Below are positions 1-10,225 of a stretch of DNA of 64,000 nucleotides, one piece after another. Source of the stretch: Agapetus fuscipes (Eukaryota > Arthropoda > Insecta > Trichoptera > Glossosomatidae); the NCBI GenBank assembly GCA_951799405.1, contig OX637363.1, forward strand, positions 3,410,001 to 3,474,000. Direction: 5' to 3'. Under the pieces are notes generated by a model. It was not told the DNA's origin. It did no database searches and worked only from the letters and a program-made list of their open reading frames with translations. Numbering within the stretch: the stretch's first letter is position 1; each line of letters opens with the position of its first letter. Position numbers and translations under genes: made by a program.

Positions 1-49
1 GCGGGCCGGATTAAATGCTTTCGCAGGCCGTATTTTGCCCATCACTGGT
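1..49. repeat. hAT-like transposon end, fragment
   Basis: The window opens with GC-rich sequence carrying GCGGGCC and CAGGCCGTATTTTGCCC, ending near CCCATCACTG. This resembles the terminal region of hAT elements and the ends seen at 56789 and 58137. Cut by the window edge; no transposase visible. Confidence 0.35.
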
Positions 50-74
50 CTAGTAGGTCAAGACATCCCATCAA

Positions 75-150
75 CAACATCATCATCATCTCAGTCTTCT
101 CTTGTCCACTGCTGGACCTAGATCTCACCCAAGATTTTTATGAAAATATG
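75..150 (-). repeat. LINE 3'-end fragment with (CAT)n tail
   Basis: A short CATCATCATCATC run is followed by GTCCACTGCTGGACCTAG. This arrangement is familiar from the reversed 3' end of arthropod RTE-type LINEs. No coding part remains. Confidence 0.4.
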
Positions 151-218
151 CCATATTTCCTGATTCAAAATCCTGAGGGATGAGATATAGACAGTAAATC
201 TCATATAAAGTTTGTTGA

Positions 219-486
219 CAATTCGCTGCCTTAGTTCTTGTTTATCGTATACGCCATTGAGAAAATTTCACATGAGCAATGTTTGCATGTGTACTGGGCC
301 AATGTGTCTTATGAAAACAAGAAATTTATTTAAAAAATATTTAAAAGAACTCTCATATTATTGTTTACGGTTTTTCTTAGCTCAGATTGTGTAGAATTTG
401 ATTCATAAGACAACTGCATGAAAAAGTCATATTTGACAAGATTGGCGTAGGTATACGATAAACAAGAACTGGGGGAGCGAATTGTT
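219..486. repeat. MITE with terminal inverted repeats (family M219)
   Basis: The left end reads CAATTCGCTGCCTTAGTTC and the right end is its near complement (AACTGGGGGAGCGAATTG), with matching arms about 45 bp long. The interior is AT-rich and non-coding. Related copies or pieces lie near 19985-20310, 23195-23306 and 36290-36527. Superfamily not assigned. Confidence 0.6.
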
Positions 487-660
487 ACTTGTTTGCATGT
501 ACCATGATCATAGTTGACCATACAATCATAACACTACTCAAAGTGTCTGAGTAAAGGGTTAAACAGCTGATTTATATGTCATTCAGGCGTGGACCAGTTG
601 GTGCATTTTTTATGTGTTTTGTTTGTTTGTAATAATCTCATAATCTTTAGATTATCTTAC

Positions 661-754
661 CTCTGGCTTACGTCTATTCCTCCATCTTGCAGCCGCTCTC
701 AAGGCACTCAGCGATTCTACAGGACTTTCAGCTTCCTCTTCTTCTGAACATGAC
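661..754 (-). CDS. TTLL2-like: TTLL2-like exon (ninth visible, C-terminal tail)
   Basis: Acceptor TTTCCAG at 755-761 and donor GTAAGA at 655-660. The exon takes a phase-2 codon from the previous exon and reads GSCSEEEEAESPVESLSAL, then a basic stretch (RAAARWRNRRKPE). It ends in phase 0 with no stop, so the gene continues past the left edge. An acidic then basic tail after the catalytic domain is usual in TTLL proteins. Identification rests on splice sites and phase, not on conserved residues. Confidence 0.65.
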
Positions 755-830
755 CTGGAAATCAAATGCAAGTTCTGTTAGTCAATCCACCGGGTTGTTA
801 GAGTGAAGGCTAACTTTTATTTATAATCTA

Positions 831-2106
831 TCTATAATCTAAGTTGCAAGGATATATTCATTCAAAGCTCTCAGATGTATGCCCACAAACAAACACGTGT
901 AGTTCGCGCTTATAAATGCTGATTGTGTACTTACAAATAAAATCCAAACCTCAAATGAACATAAGCCCTGCAACTCTTGCCGACATTCCCTGAAACAGGG
1001 GTGACATTGGCAAAGTGAACTATTTTTTACAGTATGGGTGGTCAGCCTCATACCAACCTATAAGTCAAGGAATACGAGTAATAAATAACATTTAAGTATA
1101 AGAAAACAACAAAACCTTAAAAATAAATCTATACAAAAAAAGTAAAAAATGTCTTATGCAAAAAATGTAGCAAGCCAATAAACCAACATTAAAAATCAGC
1201 ATTGCAGATTAGCCGCCACTTCTTCCTGTCCTTGCATACTTCTTTCATTTCATCCAGAGTCATAACTTTTTTCATACAAGCTCTCCTTTTATTATGACTC
1301 TGGATATCCCATTCACTCGCTATTTCGAAAATTTGGTCCATCCATACCTTTCTCGGTCTTCCTCTTCCACGACATCCATCAATTCTTGCAGCATATACTT
1401 TCTTCGTCATTCTTTCCTCATTCATTCTCTCCAAATGTCCAAACCATCTAAGTATACTTCTTTTAATCTTTACTTTCACACTTTCTCTTACACCGCATTC
1501 CTCTCTAACAAAATCATTCCTCACCCTATCACTCCGTCTTTTTCCAATCATACTTCTTAAGTAATCCATTTCTACCGTATGGACTTTACTAATCTCACTT
1601 TCACTCACCGTCCAGGCTTCACTTCCATACATCAGAGTGGGCACTAGTATACCACCGTGCACCGCCAGTCGAACATTTTTTGAAAGATTCTGGTTTTTGG
1701 CGATGCTAGCGGTAGCACCCAGTACGAACCTGCCTTTCATTATTCTTCTTTCAAATTCACCGGTCATTCTTCCATCTTTTTCAAACTTACTTCCCAGGTA
1801 TACAAACTCATTTACGACATCAACATTCATTCCATTAATTTTAAATTCATAATTCATATTTTCATCATCTCTTTCAAAAATCAATACTTTCGTCTTACTT
1901 GCATTCAACTTCAAATGGTTACCTAACAAAGCTTCATTCAATCTAGAGAGCATTGTTTGCAATTCTACTGCAGAATCAGATACAAGAACTGCATCATCTG
2001 CATACAGTAGAACACTCACTTTGCTCTCTCCTATCATCAATCCACAATCATTAAGTCTAGCATCCCTGACACACTTGTCCATAACTATGTTAAATAGCCA
2101 TTTCAT
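831..2106 (-). mobile_element. RTE-type non-LTR retrotransposon, 5'-truncated (family RTE-A)
   Basis: Contains the C-terminal half of the reverse transcriptase (1189-2106) followed by the 3' UTR and the terminal unit (831-1070) that is repeated throughout the window. The element ends in an AATCTAAGTTGCAAGGATAT-type segment with an ATAATCTA microsatellite. It is the most complete RTE-A copy here and ties the dispersed unit to its source. Confidence 0.85.
1189..2106 (-). pseudogene. reverse transcriptase C-terminal half, RTE clade
   Basis: An open frame of 305 codons. It begins inside the palm domain (MKWLFNIVMDKCVRDA), with the catalytic box VLLYADDAVLVSD at about residues 32-45, the thumb region with FVYLGSKF, and the typical C-terminal segment ILRWFGHLERM followed by GRGRPRKVWMDQI. 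The N-terminal endonuclease and the first half of the RT are missing, so it is a 5'-truncated copy rather than an active gene. The frame is uninterrupted, which suggests a fairly young insertion. The ATG at 2106 is probably an internal methionine, not the true start. Confidence 0.85.
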
Positions 2107-2202
2107 TGTCGATTAAAACTTTCACGCTCGGTAGTTGACATAATACATTTTTTCAAGCTGTGTAGCCCGGGTCTCGGTTGGTAAGTTTATCCTTAACTGT
2201 TT

Positions 2203-2400
2203 TTAGGCTTTCACGGCCGGATCTAGATGCTTGCCCGGAACCAGAAAATCAAGCATCCTTAACTATTTCACCCATTACTTCGATGAGCATTTTCAACAGT
2301 GAGCCCAGGCGCTTCAACCTTCTCAGAAGCACTGGAGTACCTACTCGAACCGGGCGAACAGTTTGAAAGCAGGCCGCCATTGATCCTTCGCCCATCCTCC
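2203..2400 (-). repeat. possible Penelope-like terminal fragment
   Basis: On the minus strand the segment ends in ATCCGGCCGTGAAAGCC, like the boundary CCGGCCGTGAAAGTC at about 15145-15160 and CGGCCGGCTAATG near 32747. The remainder is not recognised. Assignment is by this shared edge only. Confidence 0.25.
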
Positions 2401-2639
2401 AAATGCCCATCGAAGTTAATGTGTGAAACTGTTTGGGTTAAGCTTATCAATAGAGACCACTGCCACACTGCCTGAAAAATGGTATAAATATATTGTTATT
2501 GGCCAGTAAGGACCATAGCCATGTAGACCTGTGACATTTGCCCAATGAGAAAAAAATCTTTTGTTGTGTTCATTTGGAACATCCGTGTTGAAAACGTTCA
2601 AAAAGTAAAATTTTAAAGCAAAAAAGATCACAACAACCC

Positions 2640-2925
2640 TCAATAGTCAATGTTTTGATAGTTATTTTGACAAAATAGTCAATACTTTGACAGATGCTTT
2701 GACAAAAAGATCACAGCAACACTCAATAGTCAATGCTTTGACAGATGCTTTGACAAAAAGATCACAGCAACACTCGATAGTCAATGCTTTGACAGTTGCT
2801 TTAAGAAAATACTTAGTCAACGCTTTGACAAAAGGATCACAACACTCAATAGTCAATGCTTTGATAGCATTGTTTGACCGTTGCTTTGACAAAATAGTCA
2901 ATGCTTTGACCAAAAGTTGGATTTA
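2640..2925. repeat. 51-bp minisatellite, intronic
   Basis: Four to five degenerate copies of a unit of about 51 bp built from AGTCAATGCTTTGACAG, GATGCTTTGACAAAAAG and ATCACAGCAACACTC. The unit contains the 10-mer ATGCTTTGAC twice, so it probably grew by internal duplication. Because 51 is a multiple of three, both strands carry an open frame of about 80 codons; these are repeat artefacts. It lies in the TTLL2-like intron just downstream of exon 3002-3168. Confidence 0.75.
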
Positions 2926-3001
2926 AAAAAAAAAAGATTTCAACAACATTGAATAGTCAAAGCTTTGACAGCCATTGTTGACAGCAAACGACTTTGCTTA
3001 C

Positions 3002-3168
3002 CCTGAAGCGCTGTTTTCCTTGGAAGTGTCCTTGGACCAGATGGTGAACAAAGAAAGCCCCGTGTGCCTCATGGGGAGACCAAGGAGATCAAACAGGTCA
3101 TGGAGCAGGGGCTTCTTTACCATGGTGTCTGCATCACAGTCATTTGCCAAGGCTGGACTCAAATTTAC
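3002..3168 (-). CDS. TTLL2-like: TTLL2-like exon (eighth visible)
   Basis: Acceptor TTTTTAG before GTAAATTTGAG and donor GTAAGC at 2996-3001. The exon opens with VNLSPALANDCDADTMVKK; the Asn of VNLSP completes the Glu-x-Asn metal site begun at the end of the previous exon. It continues LLHDLFDLLGLP and ends with a phase-2 split codon. This is the end of the catalytic domain. Confidence 0.85.
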
Positions 3169-3681
3169 CTAAAAACATACATTTGGTATGATTTTACTGG
3201 GGTTATCTTTTAATTTTATTTTAACAGAATTTATTTTGCATGAGATTTTTTGTACCCATGGAAAAGTAACTGTGAAGTTCTATGTTCTCTTTCTTACTAA
3301 TGACCATTTTCGTAAGTAAGTAAGTTGAAACAGATATACTTATAATGTCTATTTTTGTTAAAATAATTTCTAGTCCACATATATCATAAGTCAATGGTCT
3401 CTACCCAGGCGCGTGCATAGGGTTTAGGTAAATACATTTCAGAATAAATATTTTCTCCCGTTCCTTTAAAATAACTTATTGGAAATTGACTGAAGTGAAA
3501 TTGACTTACGATGGCTCCAATCGAACCTAAATTTTGAATTTTAAATGTCAATATCAAGTTAAAATGCATTTTTTACCATATATTGCCTACCTATTAGACG
3601 CAAGTGCCTGTATGAGATGCACGCCCCTGTCTCTACCCAGTGCACGCGCGAAGTGTTTTGTTTCTAAAATACAAGACTTAC

Positions 3682-3884
3682 CTCTAGAAGCCAAGGTCGT
3701 AGGTCAGCGTCGACCAGCACATCGAACCCGAAGAACTCAAAGCAATTCTGTGCGGGTGGCACTCCTGCAGCCTGCGCCAGCGCTGTGAGCACCACCAGCG
3801 CGGCGATGCGCTGCCACAGGCCCCAGTCAGGCAGGCGCAGGCCGTGCAGGTGGCGGCGCAGCTGACGCAGCGTCCACTTGCAAC
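3682..3884 (-). CDS. TTLL2-like: TTLL2-like exon (seventh visible, metal-binding part of active site)
   Basis: Acceptor TTGCCAG and donor GTAAGT (3676-3681). Sixty-seven full codons start CKWTLRQLRRHLHG and end QNCFEFFGFDVLVDADLRPWLLE. FGFDVLVD and PWLLE are signature positions of the TTL family; the Asp and Glu bind Mg-ATP. This exon alone identifies the gene. An L2-type LINE fragment begins about 20-25 bases upstream of the acceptor. Confidence 0.93.
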
Positions 3885-3904
3885 CTGGCAACATATGATT
3901 TGTT

Positions 3905-4080
3905 GATATCGGCAGCAATGCTCATATTCCGGATATCCAAATTCGCTCACATCACTCCGCTGTTAAAAAAACTCCATTGGCTTCATTTCCCGGAGAGGGT
4001 GGTCGACCGTGTTTGTGTGATGGTTAATATAAAGCCATCAATGGCTTGGCTCCACTTATATGACTGGCATGATTTTGCCT
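3905..4080 (+). mobile_element. L2/CR1-type LINE fragment
   Basis: The plus strand encodes RISKFAHITPLLKKLHWLHFPERVVDRVC, broken afterwards by small deletions. It is nearly the same peptide as the element at 43306-44150 (KFAHITPLLKKLHWLRFPERVV), so both belong to one family. It lies against the acceptor of TTLL2-like exon 3682-3884. Confidence 0.8.
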
Positions 4081-4307
4081 GTTCCGATCCAGATCCGATC
4101 AAATTAAAATCAATTGACATTTTGGTTATTTGACGGACCATTCTAAGAGTACATATTATATACTTTATTCTTAACATTTTTATGGTTTCGTAGCTAATGT
4201 CTCAGGACTTACTGTGTGACAACCATTAATCGAGAGTTCATCATTACTTGTCGCATCATACTGATCTCAAAATGCAATACCAAAATAATATTTCCTCCAG
4301 TGTTTAC

Positions 4308-4421
4308 CTGATCCAATTCTGTCCTTGCATTCTGCATACTTGGGCCCAAACTTGTTCAAGGAGCTGTTGGTGAGATGTCTAAACGGGTTATGGAGATCAG
4401 TCAGGGAAAATTTATCAGTAC
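4308..4421 (-). CDS. TTLL2-like: TTLL2-like exon (sixth visible)
   Basis: Acceptor TTTTCCAG and donor GTAAAC (4302-4307). It reads (S)TDKFSLTDLHNPFRHLTNSS, then LNKFGPKYAECKDRIGS, and ends in phase 1. HLTNSS-LNK is a conserved TTL-family active-site motif. Phases at both ends match the neighbouring exons. Confidence 0.88.
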
Positions 4422-4624
4422 CTGGAAAAGAAAAAACAACAACTTAGTAACATTTTCTTCATTTTCATTGAATTTTTGCTGCAAAATTCTCCGTTATAGA
4501 ATGTATATTCTAACACACATATTCTAGTAAGTTGAGTATGTGCTAGAAAGCTCCAGACACCCAGACACTCTCGTAGGTACTCATTCACCGACAATAATAA
4601 TCATATACGTATATTTCAACTGTT

Positions 4625-4765
4625 AATACCTCATCATTATGATCACCATTGGCGCTACAACGCAATGTGGGTTTTGGCTTCGTCAAGGAGTTGCTTCAGC
4701 GTCTCCCTCTCCATCACCTCCCGTCACCAATTGGTCACGCTCAGAACTTGTAAGTCCTTTTTCAC
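4625..4765 (-). repeat. possible LINE 3'-end fragment
   Basis: ATCATTATGATCACCATTGG followed by GCGCTACAACGC resembles a reversed RTE-type 3' end with an (ATC)n tail. No coding sequence remains, and the call is tentative. Confidence 0.3.
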
Positions 4766-4833
4766 CCTATCGCTTTCCCTTCTCTTAAAATCTTCTAGCT
4801 AATAGTCAAGCTGTCCCAGTTATTCATATAATA

Positions 4834-5222
4834 ATCCTGTTGACACTTAACTGCGCCATCTTTCTAAATATAAAAAAATACAATTAGTAGAAGGAAACGA
4901 TAGCCAGTCAGTATCTTCCAATTGTATACCAGAGATGGCAGTGTCATTTTTTTGACACGCTCTGTCAGACAGACAGACTGATGTATATCCGGTCTGAAGT
5001 GATATAAATATGGGGAAATGACTTCTGTTTTTGGCCCGATCTGTGAAAGGACTACCTTGGAGGATTATTGTTAAATCCTTCTGAATCTTTTTAATTCTAC
5101 TGCATCCAAAAATGACACTGCCATCTCTGGTATATTGGAAGATACTGATCGTTTCCTTTTACTAAATGTATTTTTATTATATTAAGAAAGATGGCGTTAT
5201 TAAGCGTCAACCAATCCTAATA
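4834..5222. repeat. long inverted-repeat element in TTLL2-like intron
   Basis: Arms of about 125 bp (4834-4960 and 5095-5222) are imperfect reverse complements. Both carry GCCATCTTTCT, GGAAACGAT, AGTATCTTCCAA and CCAGAGATGGCAGTGTCA. AATCCT occurs at both outer edges and may be the target duplication. The spacer of about 130 bp shows no coding sequence. No other copy was noticed in the window. Confidence 0.7.
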
Positions 5223-5286
5223 GTTATATTACTTTCATGATAGAACGACACAATTATTTTAGGAATATAATGAAAGTGAACCACTA

Positions 5287-5466
<180 letters not shown>

Positions 5467-5494
5467 TCAACATCAATATCAGGGAAAAGCAATT

Positions 5495-5900
5495 ACCAGG
5501 GATTGTAAGCTCAAGCTTTTTCCATCTGAGGCAGATAAGACACATTCGCAGCTGCCTACCTGTTGATGCAGCAAGAACTCTGGTGAATGCATTGGTGGTC
5601 TCAAGGTTGGACTACGCAACAGCCTGATGCTTGGCCTCCCGAATGTAGAATTGTCTAGGTTACAGGTTGTTTTCAATGCCACAGCAAAAATCATTTTTGG
5701 AGGACGTAAAACTGATCATGTCACTCCTCTATTGCAGCGTCTTCCGTGGCTGCGTGTCCCAGAGAGATTGGAGTATAAAGTGTGCCTTATGGTATTTAAT
5801 TCTCTCAGAGTAGTGGCCCCTTCTTATTTGACTTAACTGTGTGAGGTTGAGGAGATTGTTAGTAAGCGGTGCACCCTTCGCTCAGCGAGAGGTGATGCCA
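5495..5900 (+). mobile_element. L2/CR1-type LINE fragment
   Basis: The plus strand encodes SSFFHLRQIRHIRSCLPVD, VVSRLDYATA and, after a frameshift, LSRLQVVFNATAKIIFGG, VTPLLQRLPWLRVPERLEYK. These are the C-terminal landmarks of L2/CR1 reverse transcriptases. It fills most of the short intron between two TTLL2-like exons. Confidence 0.8.
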
Positions 5901-6006
5901 CCTAGACAGAGAAGAACGGAAACGAATACCACTGGACTACGGACCGCAAGTGAAACTTTAAACAAGTAAATTAGTGGGGTTTGTGAATAAGGGGTAAGTA
6001 TTTTAC

Positions 6007-6196
6007 TCTGAACAGGTAGATGCCTCTGCCCTGGCTCTGTCCCACAGGCTTGGAGATCCAGATCTGCTGTTCCCTCAGCCCCAGCTCACTGTTCTCATCC
6101 GGGTCTTCCCCGCGAGGGTTGTAGCTTTTGCTTCTTCCCTTTGAGCACTCTGCAGCAAGCTTGGCGTATTCCAGCGGCAGATGGAAGCCAGGAGGA
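6007..6196 (-). CDS. TTLL2-like: TTLL2-like exon (fourth visible, nucleotide-binding part)
   Basis: Acceptor TTTCTTCCAG and donor GTAAAA. Completing a phase-2 codon, it reads (S)PPGFHLPLEYAKLAAEC, a polar insert (KGRSKSYNPRGEDPDENSE), and LREQQIWISKPVGQSQGRGI, YLFR. WI-KP-x-GRGI is the ATP-grasp lysine/glycine segment. The insert is longer than I recall for vertebrate TTLL2. Ends in phase 0. Confidence 0.92.
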
Positions 6197-6314
6197 CTGG
6201 AAGAAACAAAAAACAACATATAAACTCCTAATGGATGGAATGAGGGCGGGAGAAAGAGTGATGATTGTCTTAAGGTCTATATAGATTCTGCACTTTCACT
6301 GGAAATCCAAACAT

Positions 6315-6915
6315 CAAAAACAGTGAGTGCTGGAATGTTCCAGATCAGATTGATCAGGAGCATCAGGAGATGCCTGCCAGTCGAGGAAACCAAGGTTCTT
6401 GTTGCTGCATTTGTGCTCTCCCGGCCTTATTACTGTAATGGGATATACAGTGGCTTGCCACTCGTACAGTTGGGCAGACTTCAATCTGTGCTTAATGCTG
6501 CGGCACGATTGCATGTCTGCAATTTAAAAATTACTGAGCACATCACACCCTCACTCCGGGATCAGCTTCATTGGCTGAAAATAAAGGAGAGGGTGGAGTA
6601 CAAGGTCTGCTTAACTGTATTTAAGTCCTCGCAGAACATTGCGCCACTGTATGTCTCAGAGCTATTTGAAATCTGCATGCAGCACTGCTGTGAATAGACT
6701 CAGGGTTCCCTGCAGAGCAACATGGCCAATTATTTAGATCGTGCCTTTTGCATTGCCGGCCCTCTGCTGTGGAATGCCTTACCACACGAGCTGAGAGCTG
6801 TGGAGAGTGCAAATGCTTTAAAGTCAGGATTGAAGACATGTCTGTTCATGAGGGGCTATGGCTCTGCAGTGCCCTTGCGGTGAACTCACAAAACAGCACT
6901 AAAAATATTGTCAAA
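6315..6915 (+). mobile_element. L2/CR1-type LINE 3' portion with (ATT)n tail
   Basis: Encodes IRSIRRCLPVEETKVLVAAF, VLSRPYYCNGIYSGLP, LQSVLNAAARLHVCNL and ITEHITPSLRDQLHWLKIKE before frameshifts. Later remnants include GPLLWNALPHELR. It ends in ATTATTATTATTA at about 6915, the short-repeat tail of this clade. 5'-truncated and decayed. Confidence 0.85.
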
Positions 6916-6919
6916 TTAT

Positions 6920-7568
6920 TATTATTATTAAGATACGCCATTCAAGACCGTTTCAGTGGCCTCTTGGTCATACAAGTCCCAAATAATAAAAATAGATTCA
7001 AGACACCTTTTTACAATTTCCATGATTTATTTTAAGAGGGGTTTATGGTTTAGGGGTTTTTGTTCTTATACTTTATGTAGTGAAAAAAATCAAGCTTGTT
7101 TATATTTTTTCTAAATTATAACGGTGAAAAAAAATATGTACCTACCTAACTTATAAAATGTCGCCACAAAAAAATAATTTAAAAAACTCTTTTTTTTTAC
7201 ATGTTTTTCATATAATATGCTATATTTTGGAATTTTTTTTTCTTTTAAACTACCTACAGAAGTATACATTGTTTATCATCCTATAGTATAGGCCATTTTT
7301 TAGAACGTCACGAGAGTTTTTAAGAAAACAGGGAAAAAGTAAAAATACTTAATTCATTAAATTTTAATTGAATAAAATATAACAGGACGGGATGAATCAT
7401 TAAAAAAATGATAGTAACTTTATTCAAAATATTATATTTCTAGAGATAAAATGAACTTATTCAAAATATGTGCATAAAAAAAAAAACTTTCGCTAACGAT
7501 CAATAGATGGCATTCATGTCGTTATTCTTCATATTACTTAGTACTTAGGTTTGTTTTTGTTCACTAAA
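6920..7568. other. AT-rich intronic sequence, nothing recognised
   Basis: Runs of A and T, no open frame with protein character and no repeat that I could match elsewhere in the window. Confidence 0.5.
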
Positions 7569-7569
7569 T

Positions 7570-7820
7570 CTAAATCTAAGCTGCAAAGATATGTATCATT
7601 TGAGATTCATATTAAATGCATTCCCACAAGCAGACATGCATAATTTCGCGCTTACACATGCTGCATGTGGACCTACAATATAAAAAAAACCCAACTCTCA
7701 AATGAACATAAGCACTGCAACTCTTGCCGACCTTCCCTGAAGCAGGGGTGACATTGGCAAAGTGAACCATTTTTTACAGTATGGGTGGTCAGCCGCATAC
7801 CAACCTATCAGTCAAGGAAT
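7570..7820 (-). repeat. RTE-A 3'-terminal unit
   Basis: Full-length unit from AATCTAAGCTGCAAAGATA to CCTATCAGTCAAGGAA, including the internal landmarks TTGCCGACCTTCCCTGAAG and GGTCAGCCGCATACCAACC. It is followed directly by a run of about 20 G. Confidence 0.8.
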
Positions 7821-7845
7821 TAATAAGTAATAAGTAAAAAAAAAA

Positions 7846-7877
7846 ATGTGCGAGGGGGGGGGGGGGGGGGAGGGGGT
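7846..7877. repeat. poly-G tract
   Basis: GCGAG followed by about 20 consecutive G, then AGGGGG. It abuts the RTE-A unit. Confidence 0.8.
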
Positions 7878-8319
7878 CCTGCCTCTAGATATAGTATTTC
7901 ATGTCATAAATTCATTACATTTCGAAGGACAAAAATAAACCGTTTCGAAGACTGATCATTAGACGCAAGATACCACAAATAGAATTAGCTTGAACAAGGT
8001 TAATCCACAGAGCATCGCAACAATTTGCTTCAAGTTTTAATGTCATTAAGCTGCGGTATTGTGGCATCTAGATAAATTAGGGCTCATTATTATATTACCT
8101 CTTTTAGACTAAATAATGTAGCGTGACATGTTTTTGTGGATCAGAAACCATCAGCAGAAAAATGGAGTCCTGAATTTAAATTTTTTTCCCGGCTAGGGCT
8201 AGGGTTAGGGTTTGTCTAATTAAAAAATAAATAAATTATAATTTTATTTTTTGTATTTGTTTTAAACGTTTATACATATTATTATTTGTTTATTTCAAAA
8301 ATGTGATTTGTTGTGTATA

Positions 8320-8492
8320 TTTCTTGACTTATAGGTTGGTATGCAGCTGACCCGCATGAAATAAAAAAAAACGAAATTCCCGAATATAAAATTTTCAACT
8401 TTTACCTACTTCGCCTGAAATAAGGGTGCAAAGTGAAGTATTTTGAACAGTATGGTTGGTCAGCTTCATACCAACCTATATGTCAATGAACC
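8320..8492. repeat. two opposed partial RTE-A units
   Basis: TTGACTTATAGGTTGGTATG (plus) at 8322 and CATACCAACCTATATGTCAA (minus) ending at about 8487 are the same outer edge of the unit in opposite directions. The middle is rearranged. Confidence 0.55.
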
Positions 8493-8515
8493 AATTATTA
8501 AAAATAAGAGCAATC

Positions 8516-9060
8516 TGTACAAAATAATGTGATGAGATGGTTGGGCATGTTGAAAGAATGAATGATTCTAGACCGACAAGAACTCAAAAATTGGGAAAAT
8601 CGAGATTTTGTAATAAAACGCAAGAACAATGCGAGAATAATAGGTAGAATGCGACAGCCGTTCAATTTGGACGAATATGACAGAGATAAAACATCGGTCG
8701 CCTTTTTCATCCCATACAAGTTGTAGGTTGTCTGAACTTCAAACGTGATTTCCCAACATTTTTATTTTTTGAGTTATTGCTCTTTATGATTAAGCGTGCG
8801 ATATATGTACACAGAGGAAATGTAAAAGGAAAAAGAGGTTAGGGACGACTGAGAAATGTATGGAGTGATCATGACGAGATTGTAAAATAATGGGATGTAC
8901 AAAGTGAGCGCGTTTTAAAGAAGAAAATGCATGAAAAAGGTGATGAAAATGAATGAATTGAAAGAGGTATGTCAGGATACAAAGAAATGAAGGCAGCTCT
9001 GCAGAGGCTTTGGTCATCCCTAGCGGAATGGCGACAGAGCTACAGTTACATTACAGTCTG
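8516..9060 (+). mobile_element. RTE-type LINE C-terminal fragment (family RTE-B), interrupted
   Basis: Reads MRWLGMLKE-like and GKRG.GRLRNVWSDHDEIV, then GSSAEALVIPSGMATELQLH-like debris, ending in ACAGAGCTACAGTTACA. The same 3' sequence (GGAATGGCGACAG) recurs at 22440, 37000, 43138 and 52553. A MITE splits this copy at 8578-8805. Confidence 0.65.
8578..8805. repeat. MITE inserted in RTE-B copy (family M24.7)
   Basis: Closely similar to the fuller copy at 24712-24965: AACTCAAAAATTGGGAAAAT on the left, and CGTGATTTCCCAACA and GAGTTATTGCTCTTTATGAT on the right. RTE-B sequence resumes immediately after GCGTGCGATATA. The left inverted repeat is shortened. Confidence 0.65.
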
Positions 9061-9541
9061 ATAGCTTAAAAAAATATGGTACACAATAAAAAAAAATATT
9101 TTACTGCAACAAACGATACTTTTGCGTATCCTCTTTTCATGATATCTCTAAATTGATATGCTCTGTATGGTAGATCGCGTGTTCGGGCCGAAGTTGCGTG
9201 GAAATCTGAAATTCGGCAAATCACGTCATCCGACGAACGGAAAACCAGTATATATAGCGGCGAAAACAAAATATACAAATCATTTGTTAATTGATTGGGT
9301 ATGAATACATCCTGCGGATAAAATAATGTATTACCCATAAAAAGGAAGTAGTACCTCAGTATAGGTAACAAAAAATGAATGTTTTTGTAAGGTTTTTTCG
9401 TTTATCTTAGTGTCATCTTTGATTTACGAGAGTCGACTAAATGCTGTAAGCTAGCAAATTTTCCCTGATAATCGGGAATTTATTATAGGTGAAGTAACAT
9501 AGCTTAGGAATATTTTGAAAGTTGCGGACCTCATTGATAGA

Positions 9542-10070
9542 ATTACACCGACCGGTTCGTAGTCCAGTGGTAAAAATTCGGACTCGTAAATGGAAGGTTG
9601 TGGGTTCGAATTCCGGCGGAGCACAAAAACACCATTTAAATATTTTAAAATTTGCTCTTCGCTGGGTTGAAAAATTCATAAACCTTTACCAAAGACCGGT
9701 CATCAAAAGGTCCATCCAGCCCCACAGCAACTGGGTCTTGCTTGAGAATTGGCACATTATAGCGACGAATTAGCTCGCAAAAAGTCTGGTCACAGCTCAG
9801 TTGGAATGCTTGCATTCCATGCCGAGAGCAAAGGTTCGATCCCCACCGAGGGTGTCTATTTCAAACCCAAAATAAATACCGGCAAGGTGTACTCAGCCTT
9901 CACAAGAAATGAGAACCAGCCCCCCCGGGAGCTGGGAGGTTCCCACTTCAACTGAAAGTGGTTGGTGTGAGGCCGGCCCGCATACCCGTAAAAATAAATA
10001 GGTCCCGAATCGCCACATGTGACCCCTTCGTGGATAACGCTGGCAAGAAGTTACACTATTTGTTAAACAT
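9542..10070 (+). mobile_element. composite SINE: T1 head, central body, then T2 SINE
   Basis: T1 head at 9548-9630 has the pol III boxes TAGTCCAGTGG and GGTTCGAATTCC. The central body (9630-9780) holds CTCTTCGCTGGGTTGAAAAA and CAACTGGGTCTTGCTTGAG. It runs straight into a second tRNA-like head (CTCAGTTGGAATGCTTGCA, GGTTCGATCCC) and the T2 body ending at AAGAAGTTACACTAT. Two SINEs of different origin act here as one dimeric unit, as in other copies (16393-16830 and 24001-24497). Confidence 0.8.
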
Positions 10071-10074
10071 GCCG

Positions 10075-10131
10075 CATGTGAATCTACAATAAAAAACTCA
10101 ATCTCAAATGAACGTAAGCCCTGCAACTCTA
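10075..10131 (-). repeat. RTE-A unit fragment
   Basis: CATGCCGCATGTGAATCTAC through TAAGCCCTGCAACTCT, an internal slice of the unit joined to the preceding SINE. Confidence 0.55.
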
Positions 10132-10225
10132 TGCAAAATGTATGGAAGAGATAACAGCACCCCTAGGAAGTGATTTAGTTTCCATACACATTTTCTATTT
10201 ACAAAATGGTAAAGAAGTTACGCAA

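Noticed and set aside
2662..2926. Two small protein genes on opposite strands (83 and 79 codons)
   Set aside because: Both are translations of the 51-bp minisatellite.
8195..8214. Telomere-like GGCTAGGGCTAGGGTTAGGG
   Set aside because: Only three imperfect units in an interior AT-rich region; no array.
9548..9625. tRNA gene from A and B boxes (also at 12905, 16095, 31940 and elsewhere)
   Set aside because: Boxes are present, but acceptor stems do not pair, copies are many and each runs into a conserved SINE body. SINE heads, not tRNA genes.
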